A stretch of DNA of 64,000 bases, from assembly GCA_947623455.1 (NCBI GenBank), contig OX392528.1, positions 56,004,322-56,068,321 of the forward strand, written 5' to 3'. Each line of letters opens with the position of its first letter. Positions within the stretch are counted from its first letter, which is position 1. The translations under genes and the position numbers were made by a program. Positions 47,843 through 59,387 of the stretch are shown in pieces. This stretch comes from Mimachlamys varia (taxonomy: Eukaryota > Mollusca > Bivalvia > Pectinida > Pectinidae). The notes beneath the pieces are model-generated. The model was not told the origin of the DNA, ran no database searches, and was given only the letters and a program-made list of their open reading frames with translations.

Positions 47843-49163
47843 ATAAATATATGTATGTATATATTGTAACCCCCCCATATTATTCCCATGTTTTAAGTGG
47901 GTCTAAATGTACCACTGCTCACCGTGTCCAAGTCGCAGGCCCCTGTGTATAGATGTTAACACTAGTGACCAGTGCAATTTAGTCGGCATGGCTGTAAGCT
48001 ATACCTAATTCGTGTTGCTATGTCTTAATTATGTAGTACTAACTCTGGATAAATGTATTCTCTTGTCCCAATCACCAGTACATCACTAATATACTCATTG
48101 ATTGGCCTCCAGCACGCCGCCAAAACCACAAACTTCCAGTCCGTACAAATTTGACGAGCGCCAATCACCGAATCTCCATATAGAATATTATATGGAGTGT
48201 GCCCGATAGGCTAGCGGCCTAATACAATGTTATGCAAGAGATTGATTTTCAAAAGCAATTAACATAGAAAATTCTATATTGACATATAACTTGATGGAGA
48301 ACGCACGGTGCCTGTAGGCCTATAACTATTCGTGTTTGGGCCATGTTTACTTTTGATACAGCTAAACGGCTTGTGGATGGATAAAAGCGTTCTAGTGAAC
48401 ACGAAGACGCATTGTTAGGCTGAAGTCATTTGGGCGTTTTGCAATCACCAATGAATTTCCATGAAATTTTTACTATAGAGTTTATGTGGAGTATTAACGT
48501 CCAACAAAATACACCAGCTTTGGTAACAAGAGTGAATATCTTAGAATATTTTCAAAATACGCTTATGTTTCAACAGACTTTCAAAACGACAAAACAATGA
48601 ACACATTATCAGGCCTGTTCATTACTGTAACTAGTATTGGCATTTTGTTTAACGATAATGCATCGATTTTGTATATATAACTAGGAATCAATGTTGTTGA
48701 TATTTACGCAGGCATGGCAAGCAAAACATGTTTTGAGTTTTAAGCTGTTCTTTTTGTTTTGATTTAATATTTGTTCTAAAAATCACTCAAGGCCCACACT
48801 TTACCAATTCCCCCAATGGGGACCTTTTCATTGACCTTTGACATTTCGAGTGTCAAAGAGGCCAGTCAGTACTCTTAAACTAGTCAACCAAACGCCCCTC
48901 CCCAGAGAATTGACTCCCAATGACGCCTCTTCTCCGATGTTGACCCCTTCCCACCATTCCTTCCCTAATGAGCCACGACCGACTTCTCAAATAGCCGCCT
49001 ATAGTGACCTTGGCTTTCGCCATTTGTCAACTGACCTTTAACCTTCTCCCTCTTTCTCAACTGTCACCCCTTGTAAGTGTATGTCCGAAAGACGCAAAAC
49101 ACCCCCTACCCTCTTTCCTTGTGAATGTAAGCAGCCCCCTTAACCCCGTTTTGCGGTACACAC
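47843..49163. other. Non-coding stretch left of a candidate exon
   Basis: A pyrimidine-rich area at about 48790-49140 contains several TGACCTTTGAC-type motifs and open frames of biased composition, but no supported exon. Confidence 0.45.
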
Positions 49164-49421
49164 CTTTTTTGCCCGTTGATTGGTCACTTGCGCCATCTGT
49201 CGTTGATCCCGTACGGAGGGGAGTTCTGCTTGCTCCTCGATGAATTCATTTCCGTCCCCCTCCAGGACGGGCGACAGTTTTGATTCCGTTTTAGGTTTGG
49301 CTGTCTTTGGACTTGGTGATTTAATAGACATGATGACATGGTCGGACCCTGGCCACGTGGCGGGGGTCCCGAGGGGCCTCCTGATAGGGAACTCCACGTT
49401 ATCATACGGCGCAGCATCCAT
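49164..49421 (-). CDS. Candidate first coding exon, unrecognised protein
   Basis: On the minus strand an ATG in a GGGGATGG context opens MDAAPYDNVEFPIRRPLGTP, ATWPGSDHVIMSIKSPSPKT, AKPKTESKLSPVLEGDGNEF and IEEQAELPSVRDQRQMAQVT. The donor AAAAAAG|GTGTGT ends the exon in phase 0. The region is CpG-rich, as promoter-proximal exons often are. The phase fits the exon at 29835-30288, so this could be the start of that gene across a 19-kb intron. It does not fit the small candidate at 30369-30442, which needs phase 1. A longer plus-strand frame overlaps it and I regard that as a shadow. Confidence 0.45.
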
Positions 49422-49939
49422 CCCCGCGCGCTGGGGTCGCCGCTATCCGTCACGTACAGTGACAAGAATGTTACAAATTGCTTCACACTACGCTCAAAGG
49501 CAATACACTTTTGACACAGCTAGGCTACTTATCGCTTCCAAACAATTACTCTCGCCTCTGCCTTCTGTATCAGCCTCCCCGACAGGACAGCCCGGCTGGC
49601 CGGTAAGGTACACCCGGCCGCTTCTAAGTGTACCCCTCCCAGTGTAGGTACTACACAACCTGGGACTGCTTATATGACGTGTAATCCATTCTATAAACTC
49701 TACAATCTTTGCGCAAGTGAATCTCGGTGATACTAGCTGTATATTTCACAAATACTCCACAGATAATTTGAAATATATCCGATTATGAAACACACACACA
49801 GTTCCATTTCACTCTGATGGGGGCTTAAAATACATGACTATATAAACTGGCGCAAGAAATTTGGTCCCGCAGCTTTTTTTCGCCTTTGAACATTTCTGTA
49901 AGTCTCCATCGAGGATGTTATGCTATTAGAGCTGTGCTC

Positions 49940-50182
49940 TCATGTAACGTGTACACGGCGGCTCGCAACACGTGCAGTAAACATAGAGAGTGACTCCGGG
50001 GGCTTATCATACATGTCTGTTACAAAAGGATCGCCATTCATCATCACGTAACCTTTGACCCGAGGCGTCTCCCCCAACGACGCGGAGCGAGTGGACATCG
50101 GGCTCCATTTCATGGGCCCTTTGACCTTTTTGTCACTCGTCCAAAAATGACTTCTATTCCTATTCCACCAGTGGGAAATCAA
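49940..50182 (-). CDS. Candidate coding exon, unrecognised protein
   Basis: The minus-strand frame encodes KVKGPMKWSPMSTRSASLGE, TPRVKGYVMMNGDPFVTDMY, DKPPESLSMFTARVASRRVH and VT before TGA at 49940-49942. It sits in the same CpG-richer area as the 49.2-kb candidate. It could be the last exon of an upstream minus-strand gene or an exon ending at one of the GTGTAC or GTTGCG donors near its 3' end. Neither border is firm. Confidence 0.35.
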   Translation of the reverse strand: MISHWWNRNRSHFWTSDKKVKGPMKWSPMSTRSASLGETPRVKGYVMMNGDPFVTDMYDKPPESLSMFTARVASRRVHVT

Positions 50183-51292
50183 TCACAAGCTCTAACACAT
50201 TCGATGTAGACTATATATACAAAGCGATTGTTCAAACAAGCGCTTTATAAGTAAAACCATGAACATCTGCAGTTTGACAGGAATTATAAACACAATCTTC
50301 TTCGCAGGTATAACGTAATCATTGAGACATTAAGTTGAATCCAGAAAACTTCTAAATACCTGTTGCTAGTTGGCTCGGCTCCCTATTTATACAGACAATA
50401 CTGCTCCACCAGTTACACCGAGTCGTTTGTGGCTGAAATGTCCCTCTCTCACTCTCTGTAGCACGTTATCGATCCGTCGGGGAAGATATACACTTTTGCT
50501 ATGACGCGAGCCTGAATAGCTCGAACTATGCTTTATAATTTTGTCCCTGTAGACGGCAAATCATTCCAAAAATACGTCATGTCAGACTTAATAAAGAGAA
50601 CTCGGACTTCATTTATGTGTTTTACCATATTCTTATTTCACGCTTGACGTCTGTCTTCTCAAATGTGTGTGGTATTAATATGAACTGACGCGATTCAAAG
50701 GAGAAAAATAACCCTTTTCTGAATCCTCATCTATTCTCCCGTTGTATTGTTATTCCAGGGATAGTAAAAGAGTTGTTTCTGCTTTCAGTTCCAGTATCGC
50801 GAGTGAACAGGAAGGATATCAGATTCCAAAGTATTTAAAATTTACCTGAATAGTTCGTGTTAAGGGTGTATGCCACCTTTGTGTCAATATCGCATTGTTT
50901 ATGCTGTGTATAGAATTAGAAGTTTGCAAGTGCAATTAAGTTTTGTTTTATTTTGTTACTCGTGGCATTAAGTGTTGACAATACTAGTGATGCGGGTTTT
51001 AACTCATTCACCCCTGAAGACACATAAACTCTTCCCATTCAAAGGCTGGAACAGTTAATTGTAAAATCTCAGGGGTGAGTTATTTACGAGTACTATTTTC
51101 CAGATTTATGCTCGCATATCAAATAATACAGCAAATTACTCAGACTTACTATACAAAAGTATATCCATATACCAATTAAAATCCGATGGAACGAAATGCG
51201 AATCATTGGAGCGGAATGTTTTCTCTTTCCCAGACGACACCACAATCTGATCTGTCATGTCTCAAGTAGTGAATAACCGTGGTATCTTGTAT
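50183..51292. other. Non-coding stretch, nothing supported
   Basis: I see no exon, RNA or repeat of note. Confidence 0.5.
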
Positions 51293-54015
51293 ACAGTAAA
51301 ACCTTATTATAACACCCCTAGTTTATATGTACAGTACAACCTTCTTATAACGCCCCTCGTTTATATGGACAGTAAAACCTTCTTATAATACCCCTCGTTT
51401 ATATGTACAGTAAAAACTTCTTATAACACCCCTCGTTTATATGTACAGTAAAACCTTCTTATAACACCCCTCGTGAATATGTACAGTAAAACCTTCTTAT
51501 AACACCACTCGTGAATATGTACTGTAAAACCTTCTTATAACGCCCCTCGTTTATATGTACAGTAAAACCTTCTTATAACACCCCTCGTTTATATGTACAG
51601 TAAAACCTTCTTATAACGCCCCTCGTTTATATGTACAGTAAAACCTTCTTATAACACCCCTCGTGAATATGTACAGTAAAACCTTCTTATAACGCCCCTC
51701 GTTTATATGTACAGCAAAACCTTCTTATAACACCCCTCGTGAATATGTACAGTACAACCTTCTTATAACACCCCTCGTTTATATGGACAGTAAAACCTCG
51801 ATATTAAGGCCCTCGTTTATATGTACAGTAAAACCTTATAACACCCCCTCGTTTATATGTACAGTAAAAACTTCTTATAACACCCCTCGTTTATATGTAC
51901 AGTAAAACCTTCTTATAACACCCCTCGTTTATATGTACAGTAAAACCTTCTTATAACGCCCCTCGTTTATATGTACAGTAAAACCTTCTTATAACACCCC
52001 TCGTGAATATGTACAGTAAAACCTTCTTATAACGCCCTTCGTTTATATGTACAGTAAAAACTTCTTATAACACCATTCGTGAATATGTACAGTATAACCT
52101 TCTTATAACGCCCCTCGTTTATATGTACAGTAAAAACTTCTTATAACACCCTTCGTGAATATGTACAGTAAAACCTCGATCTTAAGCCCCTCGTTTATAT
52201 GTACAGTAAAAACGTCTTCTAACACCCCTCGTTTATATGTACAGTACAACCTTCTTATAACGCCCCTCGTTTATATGGACAGTAAAACCTTCTTATAACA
52301 CCACTCGTGAATATGTACTGTAAAACCTTCTTATAACGCCCCTCGTTTATATGTACAGTAAAACCTTCTTATAACACCCCTCGTTTATATGTACAGTAAA
52401 AACTTCTTATAACACCCCTCGTTTATATGTACAGTAAAACCTTCTTATAACACCCCTCGTTTATATGTACAGTAAAACCTTCTTATAACACCACTCGTGA
52501 ATATGTACTGTAAAACCTTCTTATAACGCCCCTCGTTTATATGTACAGTAAAACCTTCTTATAACACCCCTCGTTTATATGTACAGTAAAACCTTCTTAT
52601 AACGCCCCTCGTTTATATGTACAGTAAAACCTTCTTATAACACCCCTCGTGAATATGTACAGTAAAACCTTCTTATAACGCCCCTCGTTTATATGTACAG
52701 TAAAACCTTCTTATAACACCCCTCGTGAATATGTACAGTACAACCTTCTTATAACACCCCTCGTTTATATGGACAGCAAAACCTCGATATTAAGGCCCTC
52801 GTTTATATGTACAGTAAAACCTTCTTATAACACCCCCTCGTTTATATGTACAGTAAAAACTTCTTATAACACCCCTCGTTTATATGTACAGTAAAACCTT
52901 CTTATAACACCCCTCGTTTATATGTACAGTAAAACCTTCTTATAACACCACTCGTGAATATGTACTGTAAAACCTTCTTATAACGCCCCTCGTTTATATG
53001 TACAGTAAAACCTTCTTATAACACCCCTCGTTTATATGTACAGTAAAACCTTCTTATAACGCCCCTCGTTTATATGTACAGTAAAACCTTCTTATAACAC
53101 CCCTCGTGAATATGTACAGCAAAACCTTCTTATAACGCCCCTCGTTTATATGTACAGTAAAACCTTCTTATAACACCCCTCGTGAATATGTACAGTACAA
53201 CCTTCTTATAACACCCCTCGTTTATATGGACAGTAAAACCTCGATATTAAGGCCCTCGTTTATATGTACAGTAAAACCTTCTTATAACAATCCCTCGTTT
53301 ATATGTACAGTAAAAACTTCTTATAACACCCCTCGTTTATATGTACAGTAAAACCTTCTTATAACACCCCTCGTTTATATGTACAGTAAAACCTTCTTAT
53401 AACGCCCCTCGTTTATATGTACAGTAAAACCTTCTTATAACACCCCTCGTGAATATGTACAGTAAAACCTTCTTATAACGCCCTTCGTTTATATGTACAG
53501 TAAAAACTTCTTATAACACCATTCGTGAATATGTACAGTATAACCTTCTTATAACGCCCCTCGTTTATATGTACAGTAAAAACTTCTTATAACACCCTTC
53601 GTGAATATGTACAGTAAAACCTCGATCTTAAGCCCCTCGTTTATATGTACAGTAAAAACGTCTTCTAACACCCCTCGTTTATATGTACAGTACAACCTTC
53701 TTATAACGCCCCTCGTGAATATGTACTGTAAAACCTTCTTATAACGCCCCTCGTTTATATGTACAGTAAAAACTTCTTATAACACCCCTCGTGAATATGC
53801 ACAGTACAACCTTTCTTATAACACCCCTCGTGAATATGTACAGTAAAACCTCGATATTAAGCCCCTCGTTTATATGTACAGTAAAAACTTCTTATATCAC
53901 CACTCGTTTATATGTTCAGTAAAACCTCGATATTAAGCCCCTCATTTATATGACAGTAAAACCTCGATATTATGCCCCTCGTGTATATGTACAGTAAAAT
54001 TTCGATATTACGTTC
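51293..54015. repeat. 38-bp satellite, about 71 copies, 2.7 kb
   Basis: The unit runs TAAAACCTTCTTATAACACC, CCTCGTTTATATGTACAG. Main variants are GTGAATATG for GTTTATATG, GCCCC for ACCCC, and a minority form AACCTCGATATTAAGCCCCTC. Higher-order structure is visible. A block with AACCTCGATATTAAGGCCCT recurs near 51795, 52780 and 53237. A block with CACCATTCGTGAATATG recurs near 52070 and 53517, so about 500 bp is duplicated at a distance of about 1.45 kb. The minority unit CAGTAAAACCTCGATATTA resembles the ends of pogo/Tigger-type DNA transposons. Confidence 0.93.
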
Positions 54016-54507
54016 AACCTCCCTCGAATACAATTCTTAGGAATTCGAAGGAGCTAACTTCTAGTCCCATGCCACTTGGCTAATATCTCCGTTTGTGTAT
54101 TTGCTGGAGATTTGTCCTTTTATATATAAATTTCAATATATTCGTTCCTCAATTTTTTGCCAATTTAACACCTATTGACCGCAAATTTCTCCTGACAATG
54201 AAGTCACAATGTAGTTATGTTTCGCCCCAACTCTCGCTATCTTGATTGAAATTGTAGTCATCCAACTTATGAGTGACCTATATTACCAAATTTTACCAAA
54301 CTGCTACATTGTCTATACGTACGCTATCTGGAAACTCGATTGTGTGCATTGTGAATGCTATCGGCTATCTGCAGGTGTAAGTGGTTCTATGAATTCCTGA
54401 GGGACTATACCCTTACTGTGAGCATATGATCAGATTAAAACCTATTTTAAACAGCATGCTTTAAATTAAACAGCCATTTTTTCTTTTCAAATCGCAAAGA
54501 ACAGTCA
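54016..54507. other. Non-coding spacer between two satellites
   Basis: Unique AT-rich sequence separates the 38-bp and 57-bp arrays. Nothing else is seen. Confidence 0.5.
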
Positions 54508-56095
54508 CCATGGAGTACAGCAATGGTATGGTCACAACAGGTTACTAATATACAAACACAGTCTACATGGAGTTCAGCAATGGTATGGTCACAACAGGTC
54601 ACACATATACAAACACAGTCTACACGGAGTACAGCAATGGTATAGTCACACATATACAAACACAGTCTACATGGAGTACAGCAATGGTATGGTCACAACA
54701 GGTTACTAATATACAAACACAGTCTACACGGAGTACAGCAATGGTATGGTCACAACAGGTTACTAATATACAAACACAGTCTACATGGAGTTCAGCAATG
54801 GTATGGTCACAACAGTCACACATATACAAACACAGTCTACACGGAGTACAGCAATGGTATGGTCACAACAGGTTACACATATACAAACACAGTCTACATG
54901 GAGTACAGCAATGGTATGGTCACAACAGGTTACACATATACAAACACAGTTTACACGGAGTACAGCAATGGTATGGTCACAACAGGTTACACATATACAA
55001 ACACAGTCTACATGGAGTACAGCAATGGTATGGTCACAACAGGTCACACATATACAAACACAGTCTACACGGAGTTCAGCAATGGTATGGTCACAACAGG
55101 TTACAGATAAACAACCACAGTCTTCACGGAGTTCAGCAATGGTATGGTCACAACAGGTCACAAATATACAAACACAGTCTACACGCAATACAGCAATGGT
55201 ATGGTCACAACAGTCACACATATACAAACACAGTCTACACGGAGTACAGCAATGGTATGGTCACAACAGGTCACAAATATACAAACACAGTCTACACGGA
55301 GTACAGCAATGGTATGGTCACAACAGTTTAGAAATATACAAACACAGTCTACACGGAGTTCAGCAATGGTATAGTCACAACAGGTTACAAATATACAAAC
55401 ACAGTCTACACAGAGTTCAGCAATGGTATGGTCACAACAGTTTAGAAATATACAAACACAGTCTACACGGAGCAATGGTATGGTCACAACAGGTTACACA
55501 TATACAAACACAGTCTACACGGAGTTCAGCAATGGTATGGTCACAACAGGTTACAGATATACAAACACAGTCTACACGGAGTTCAGCAATGGTATGGTCA
55601 CAACAGGTTACAAATATAAAAACACAGTCTACAATGAATTCAGCAATGGTATGGTCACAACAGGTTACACATATACAATCACAGTCTACACGGAGTACAG
55701 CAATGGTATGGTCACAACAGGTTACCAATATACAAACACAGTCTACATGGAGTACAGCATTGGTATGGTCACAACAGGTCACACATATACAAACACAGTC
55801 TACATGGAGTACAGCATTGGTATGGTCACAACAGGTTACACATATACAATCACAGTCTACACGGAGTTCAGCAATGGTATGGTCACAACAGGTTACCAAT
55901 ATACAAACACAGTCTACACGGAGTTCAGCAATGGTATGGTCACAACAGGTTACAAATATACAAACACAGTCTTCAATGAGTTCAGCAATGGTATGGTCAC
56001 AACAGGTTACCAATATACAATCACAGTCTAGAATGAGTTCAGCAATGGTATGGTCACAACAGTTTACCAATATACAATCACAGTCTACATGGAGC
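54508..56095. repeat. 57-bp tandem repeat, about 28 copies
   Basis: The unit runs GGTTACACATATACAAACAC, AGTCTACACGGAGTACAGCA, ATGGTATGGTCACAACA, with frequent single-base variants and occasional short deletions. As 57 is divisible by three, long open frames run on both strands (over 400 codons on plus, with a WSQQVTHIQTQSTRSTAMV-type 19-residue repeat). They have no start or splice context. It is unrelated in sequence to the 57-bp array at 35 kb. Confidence 0.94.
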
Positions 56096-56100
56096 TCCCG

Positions 56101-56263
56101 TTAATCACAGTTGCTTGAGTTTCTGTCAGTAAATAATAAATATATATGTGTGTGAAATGAGCCTCCCATTACAGTAATGTACATTCTGTAATTGGCCGCG
56201 GCTCCATATATATAAACATGTTTTTTTTATATACTGACAGAAACTCAAGCAACTGTGCGTTAA
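56101..56263. mobile_element. Hairpin element with TTAA at both ends
   Basis: The left arm TTAATCACAGTTGCTTGAGT continues TTCTGTCAGTA. The right arm is TACTGACAGAAACTCAAGCA, then ACTGTGCGTTAA. The arms are about 30 bp and the core about 95 bp contains AT-rich sequence and a GGCCGCGGCTCC block. TTAA is present at each outer edge but the termini differ by one or two bases. It immediately abuts the end of the 57-bp array. Confidence 0.6.
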
Positions 56264-58342
56264 CAGTGAACTTAAAGTCCAAATATGGTCACAAGAAGGC
56301 ACACAGACTAGGTCACACACAACTGAATCAGTTTGATTAATTGCTGTCTTTCAAGTTTCAACTGAGCTGCATGCTGCTCAAAACTGTGAATGGCAATCGT
56401 CACGATCAATCGACATTGTTTTCATTATACGAAAAGCAGTTTGTATAAAAGCATGGGAATTGTGAAATTATGTAAACTGGTATTCAAAAAATGCTTTATA
56501 AAGACGCTGGTTTGAGTAGAAAGTTGAATAGTTTAATATTGCGCTTCCGTCAAAGTTTCGTTTATATCCCAATAAAAGGTCTACCAAATTGTAGCCAATG
56601 GAGACATTATGTTAATGCGTCTTCCGCTTTCATTTCATGGAGGTTAATTTTAGAAATTGTCGTTTAGTTCTCAAGAGGGTTAAATAATTTGTGAAAAAGG
56701 GGGGGGGGGGGGTTTCATAAAGCTAAAATAATTGAGCATTAAAATTCAAAATTAGATTATAAGATAAGCCAGTCTAGGAAAAGGCAAACCTGGAACATAT
56801 AAAAGAACATATAATAAGAAAGGAAATACTAAGACCCTTACAAAACGCCCGAGAACAACGCTCTTGATGAACTATGAACTATCAGTCCCACCGGCCGAGG
56901 GAACAGCAGAACAGTTGACAGTGCGCCGGGTTTTGACCCAAGGTTGCATGTTCTGATTCCGCAGACGGCGGGATAAGATTTTCTCAACCAGCCAAACACG
57001 TTACCGTTACAGAACCCCAATCGCCAGGACCGAGTATAAAGGTCTTAGTTGGTCATATATCCACCGCCCGTGTACAAGGGACGTCTTGTCTCCCAGAATT
57101 CATCATGTTTCACAAATGTAAAGATGATGTATTGTGCTGTTTTATAAGTAGTATGGCAGCCTGAAAGAGTCTTTCAAAATACGGACCCAAAACAATAAGG
57201 TTTATGACACCTCCACCTGGCACACATGCATGCCATAACACGTATGGAAGTAGATAAAGACAACTGAATGATAATCAAAGATGCTGGTCAATAATAAATG
57301 ACTCCCGATAGCATTGAATAAATCAATATCGATAATCTCTTTAAGGCCAAAAGGTCAATTGCCGTGGATAGCTAAAGACGCTACAGAAATAGACTGCATA
57401 CTAATAAAAGTAATCCGATATGTCTTGCATCAATAGCCTAGAAGTATGTCGGTCACAATCTATCTAAGATACAGCCGACATGTTTTAAATCTTACGTGCG
57501 ATGACAAATCGTTTAGGAACCTGCTATATTTAGACCCCGTGATCGAGACACTGTAAAACGACGTCTATTTAATCCGCTCAAGCTATGTCAAAGACATTAA
57601 CTTAACCCAATCCACATCTCCGGCTCGGCGCACTTTCAATGCTTCTGTCGTGCTGACGGCGTAAGTCGCTGTAATACAGGTTTTCTGACATCCCATTGTG
57701 TCCATGTATTGATATCATATATATATATAGCTATTTATTGATGGTGAGGCTGAAGCCAGGGAGGACAGACAAATGACCGACGTGACGGCTTCATCTCCTT
57801 CTCAACATCTCATTCTAAAGCCAAAGTGCTGGATAAGTATAAGGACAATGTGGAGTACACTTGGTATCGAGGATGACTTTTGCTCGGTATATTCGTAATT
57901 TTTATGGAAGTTTACCAATGGAGTTTTTTTTTTATTAATCCTGCTTTCTTTTACCTTAACTACTTTACTTTCAATCTTTTTATGCGTTTTGCAAAGTACG
58001 CGAATAACAAACATGCTATATGAATATATAGAGAGAGTAGCCGAACCAATGAATAATGAGTATTAGATTAAATTTAACGATTACAAGTGGTTACAGGATG
58101 TCTTCATTAAAATGCAGGTTTACGTCTTTCTGCTTGCTAACGGTGAACATTCTCACAAAGTGGGTACCTTTCCGATACAACCGCGCTAGTTTTCGGAACA
58201 CCAAGGATTTTATGTCTGGCCGCATTGGTCGTATCGAGGGGCTGTATATTTTGGCGCCTTGTATGTTTATACCGAATGTCTTTAAAGCAATATTATCCAC
58301 TTCATTAAGGTGGTTCTGCCACCATCCTCAAAATGGTTCTGA
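56264..58342. other. Non-coding stretch, one possible old SINE
   Basis: No supported exon. At about 56890-57060 the blocks CCACCGGCCGAGGGAACAGC and CAGACGGCGGGATAAGATTT, followed by CTCAACCAGCCAAACACG, recall a decayed tRNA-headed SINE, but no boxes can be read with certainty. A plus-strand open frame of 161 codons starting at 58056 has no recognisable motif and runs through the hairpin at 58343-58445, so I do not call it a gene. Confidence 0.4.
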
Positions 58343-58445
58343 TCATGACACGCACATCGTCGGAAACCCAAGTACCACCGCTCTAACGTTTGTGGCAAAC
58401 AAGTTAGAGCAGTGTCACGCGGGTTCCGACGATGTGACACGCGTA
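58343..58445. repeat. Inverted repeat with about 43-bp arms
   Basis: The left arm includes GACACGCACATCGTCGGAAA, then CCGCTCTAAC. The right arm mirrors it as GTTAGAGCAGTGTCACGCGG, then GTTCCGACGATGTGACACGC. The loop is about 14 bases. The AGCAGTGTCACG(T/C)GGG segment is shared with the hairpin at 33.6 kb, suggesting one MITE-like family. Confidence 0.75.
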
Positions 58446-58846
58446 CCTAATATATACCTCATGTGTACAAATATACATGTATCGGAGCCCCTGGGTTTCC
58501 GAGAATCGTCGACTACGAGAATGTTTTTCGACATAACGTAAAAGATGTAAAATAGTCATTCGCGATGTTGACATGATTCTTATATAACGTTGACATAATC
58601 AATATGGTGGCGTGTAAAATCCGATTGGACATCCCCGTTCCTTTTTCAATTATTTGTGCAAAGTAGAAAAAAAGAAGTAACTACCGGTTTCTCAGAAATC
58701 ATCATGTCAGTTCGAAAATATCTTAATTTCCTCGTTTGATTTTCTATTGTTTACTGTTATACCGGGGTCACGTTAGTTAAATGCATGGTTAGGTGTGTGA
58801 GTCTGCTACCACTAGCCCTTCACCTCTGATACCGGGGCCGCGTTGG

Positions 58847-59240
58847 TTAAAGGCCCAATATACGTAACTTCGGGAAAATTTTTCGGGATTCTGAAAAATT
58901 ATGAAAATAAATCCAGTTGATAGCCATGCAAAAATAAGTCTAAAACGAACTAAACCTGAGTGGTAACTAACAAGAAAATCTTGACAAAAAAATCCAAAGA
59001 ATTGAAAATAGTTCAGGTGGGGCCCACTTCATCAACAAACCGAAGGTAGAAGACAGCTAGAAATGGACGCATGTTTACAAATACCGTGTTTCAACTGCTG
59101 CTGTACCGGTAACCGCGTAAGAATTCATCTTGAATATTGCTGATATCAGTTAATCCTAACTAAATCTATAAATATAATAAGTTATTAGGCTTGATTCTCG
59201 CTTCAAGATTTGCCGAAAGTTACGTATATTGGGCCTTTAA
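58847..59240 (-). mobile_element. TTAA-flanked MITE, copy 4
   Basis: TTAA at 58847-58850 and 59237-59240 flanks the same AGGCCCAATATACG termini. It has the same orientation as copy 3 and, like copy 1, a near full-length interior. The related head units at 58757 and 59480 read GTTAAAT without insertion at the matching place, so the target TTAA can be seen. Confidence 0.9.
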
Positions 59241-59279
59241 AATCATGGTTAAGTTGTGTGATATTCTGCTAACACTGGC

Positions 59280-59387
59280 CACGGGCGCTCGAATCTGGAC
59301 CCCGTCCCCTTTACTCGCCAAATACTCTTATAATATAAAAAGTATTTGGCGAGTAAAGGGGGCGGGGTCCAGATTCGAGCGCCCGTG
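59280..59387. mobile_element. 108-bp palindromic MITE, very recent
   Basis: Two 47-bp arms differ at one base and flank a loop of about 14 bases. They start CACGGGCGCTCGAATCTGGA at left and end with the inverse at right. CACTGGC directly repeats at 59273-59279 and 59388-59394, a 7-bp (possibly 8-bp) target duplication. It has no coding capacity. The duplication size would fit a hAT-type transposase acting in trans. Confidence 0.85.

Noticed and set aside
48838..49243. Plus-strand frames rich in Ser, Pro and Thr
   Set aside because: They arise from a pyrimidine-rich, biased stretch with no exon borders.
49240..49647. 135-codon plus-strand frame
   Set aside because: It is antisense to a minus-strand frame with better start context, a donor and protein-like composition. 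I could not find plus-strand splice support.
51293..54015. CRISPR-like array
   Set aside because: The 38-bp units are directly adjacent with no unique spacers, and the context is eukaryotic. It is satellite DNA.
54567..56104. Open frames of up to 439 codons on both strands
   Set aside because: They follow from a stop-free 57-bp tandem unit. No initiation or splice context is seen.
58056..58541. 161-codon plus-strand frame
   Set aside because: It runs through a 103-bp inverted repeat and shows no recognisable motif or splice context.
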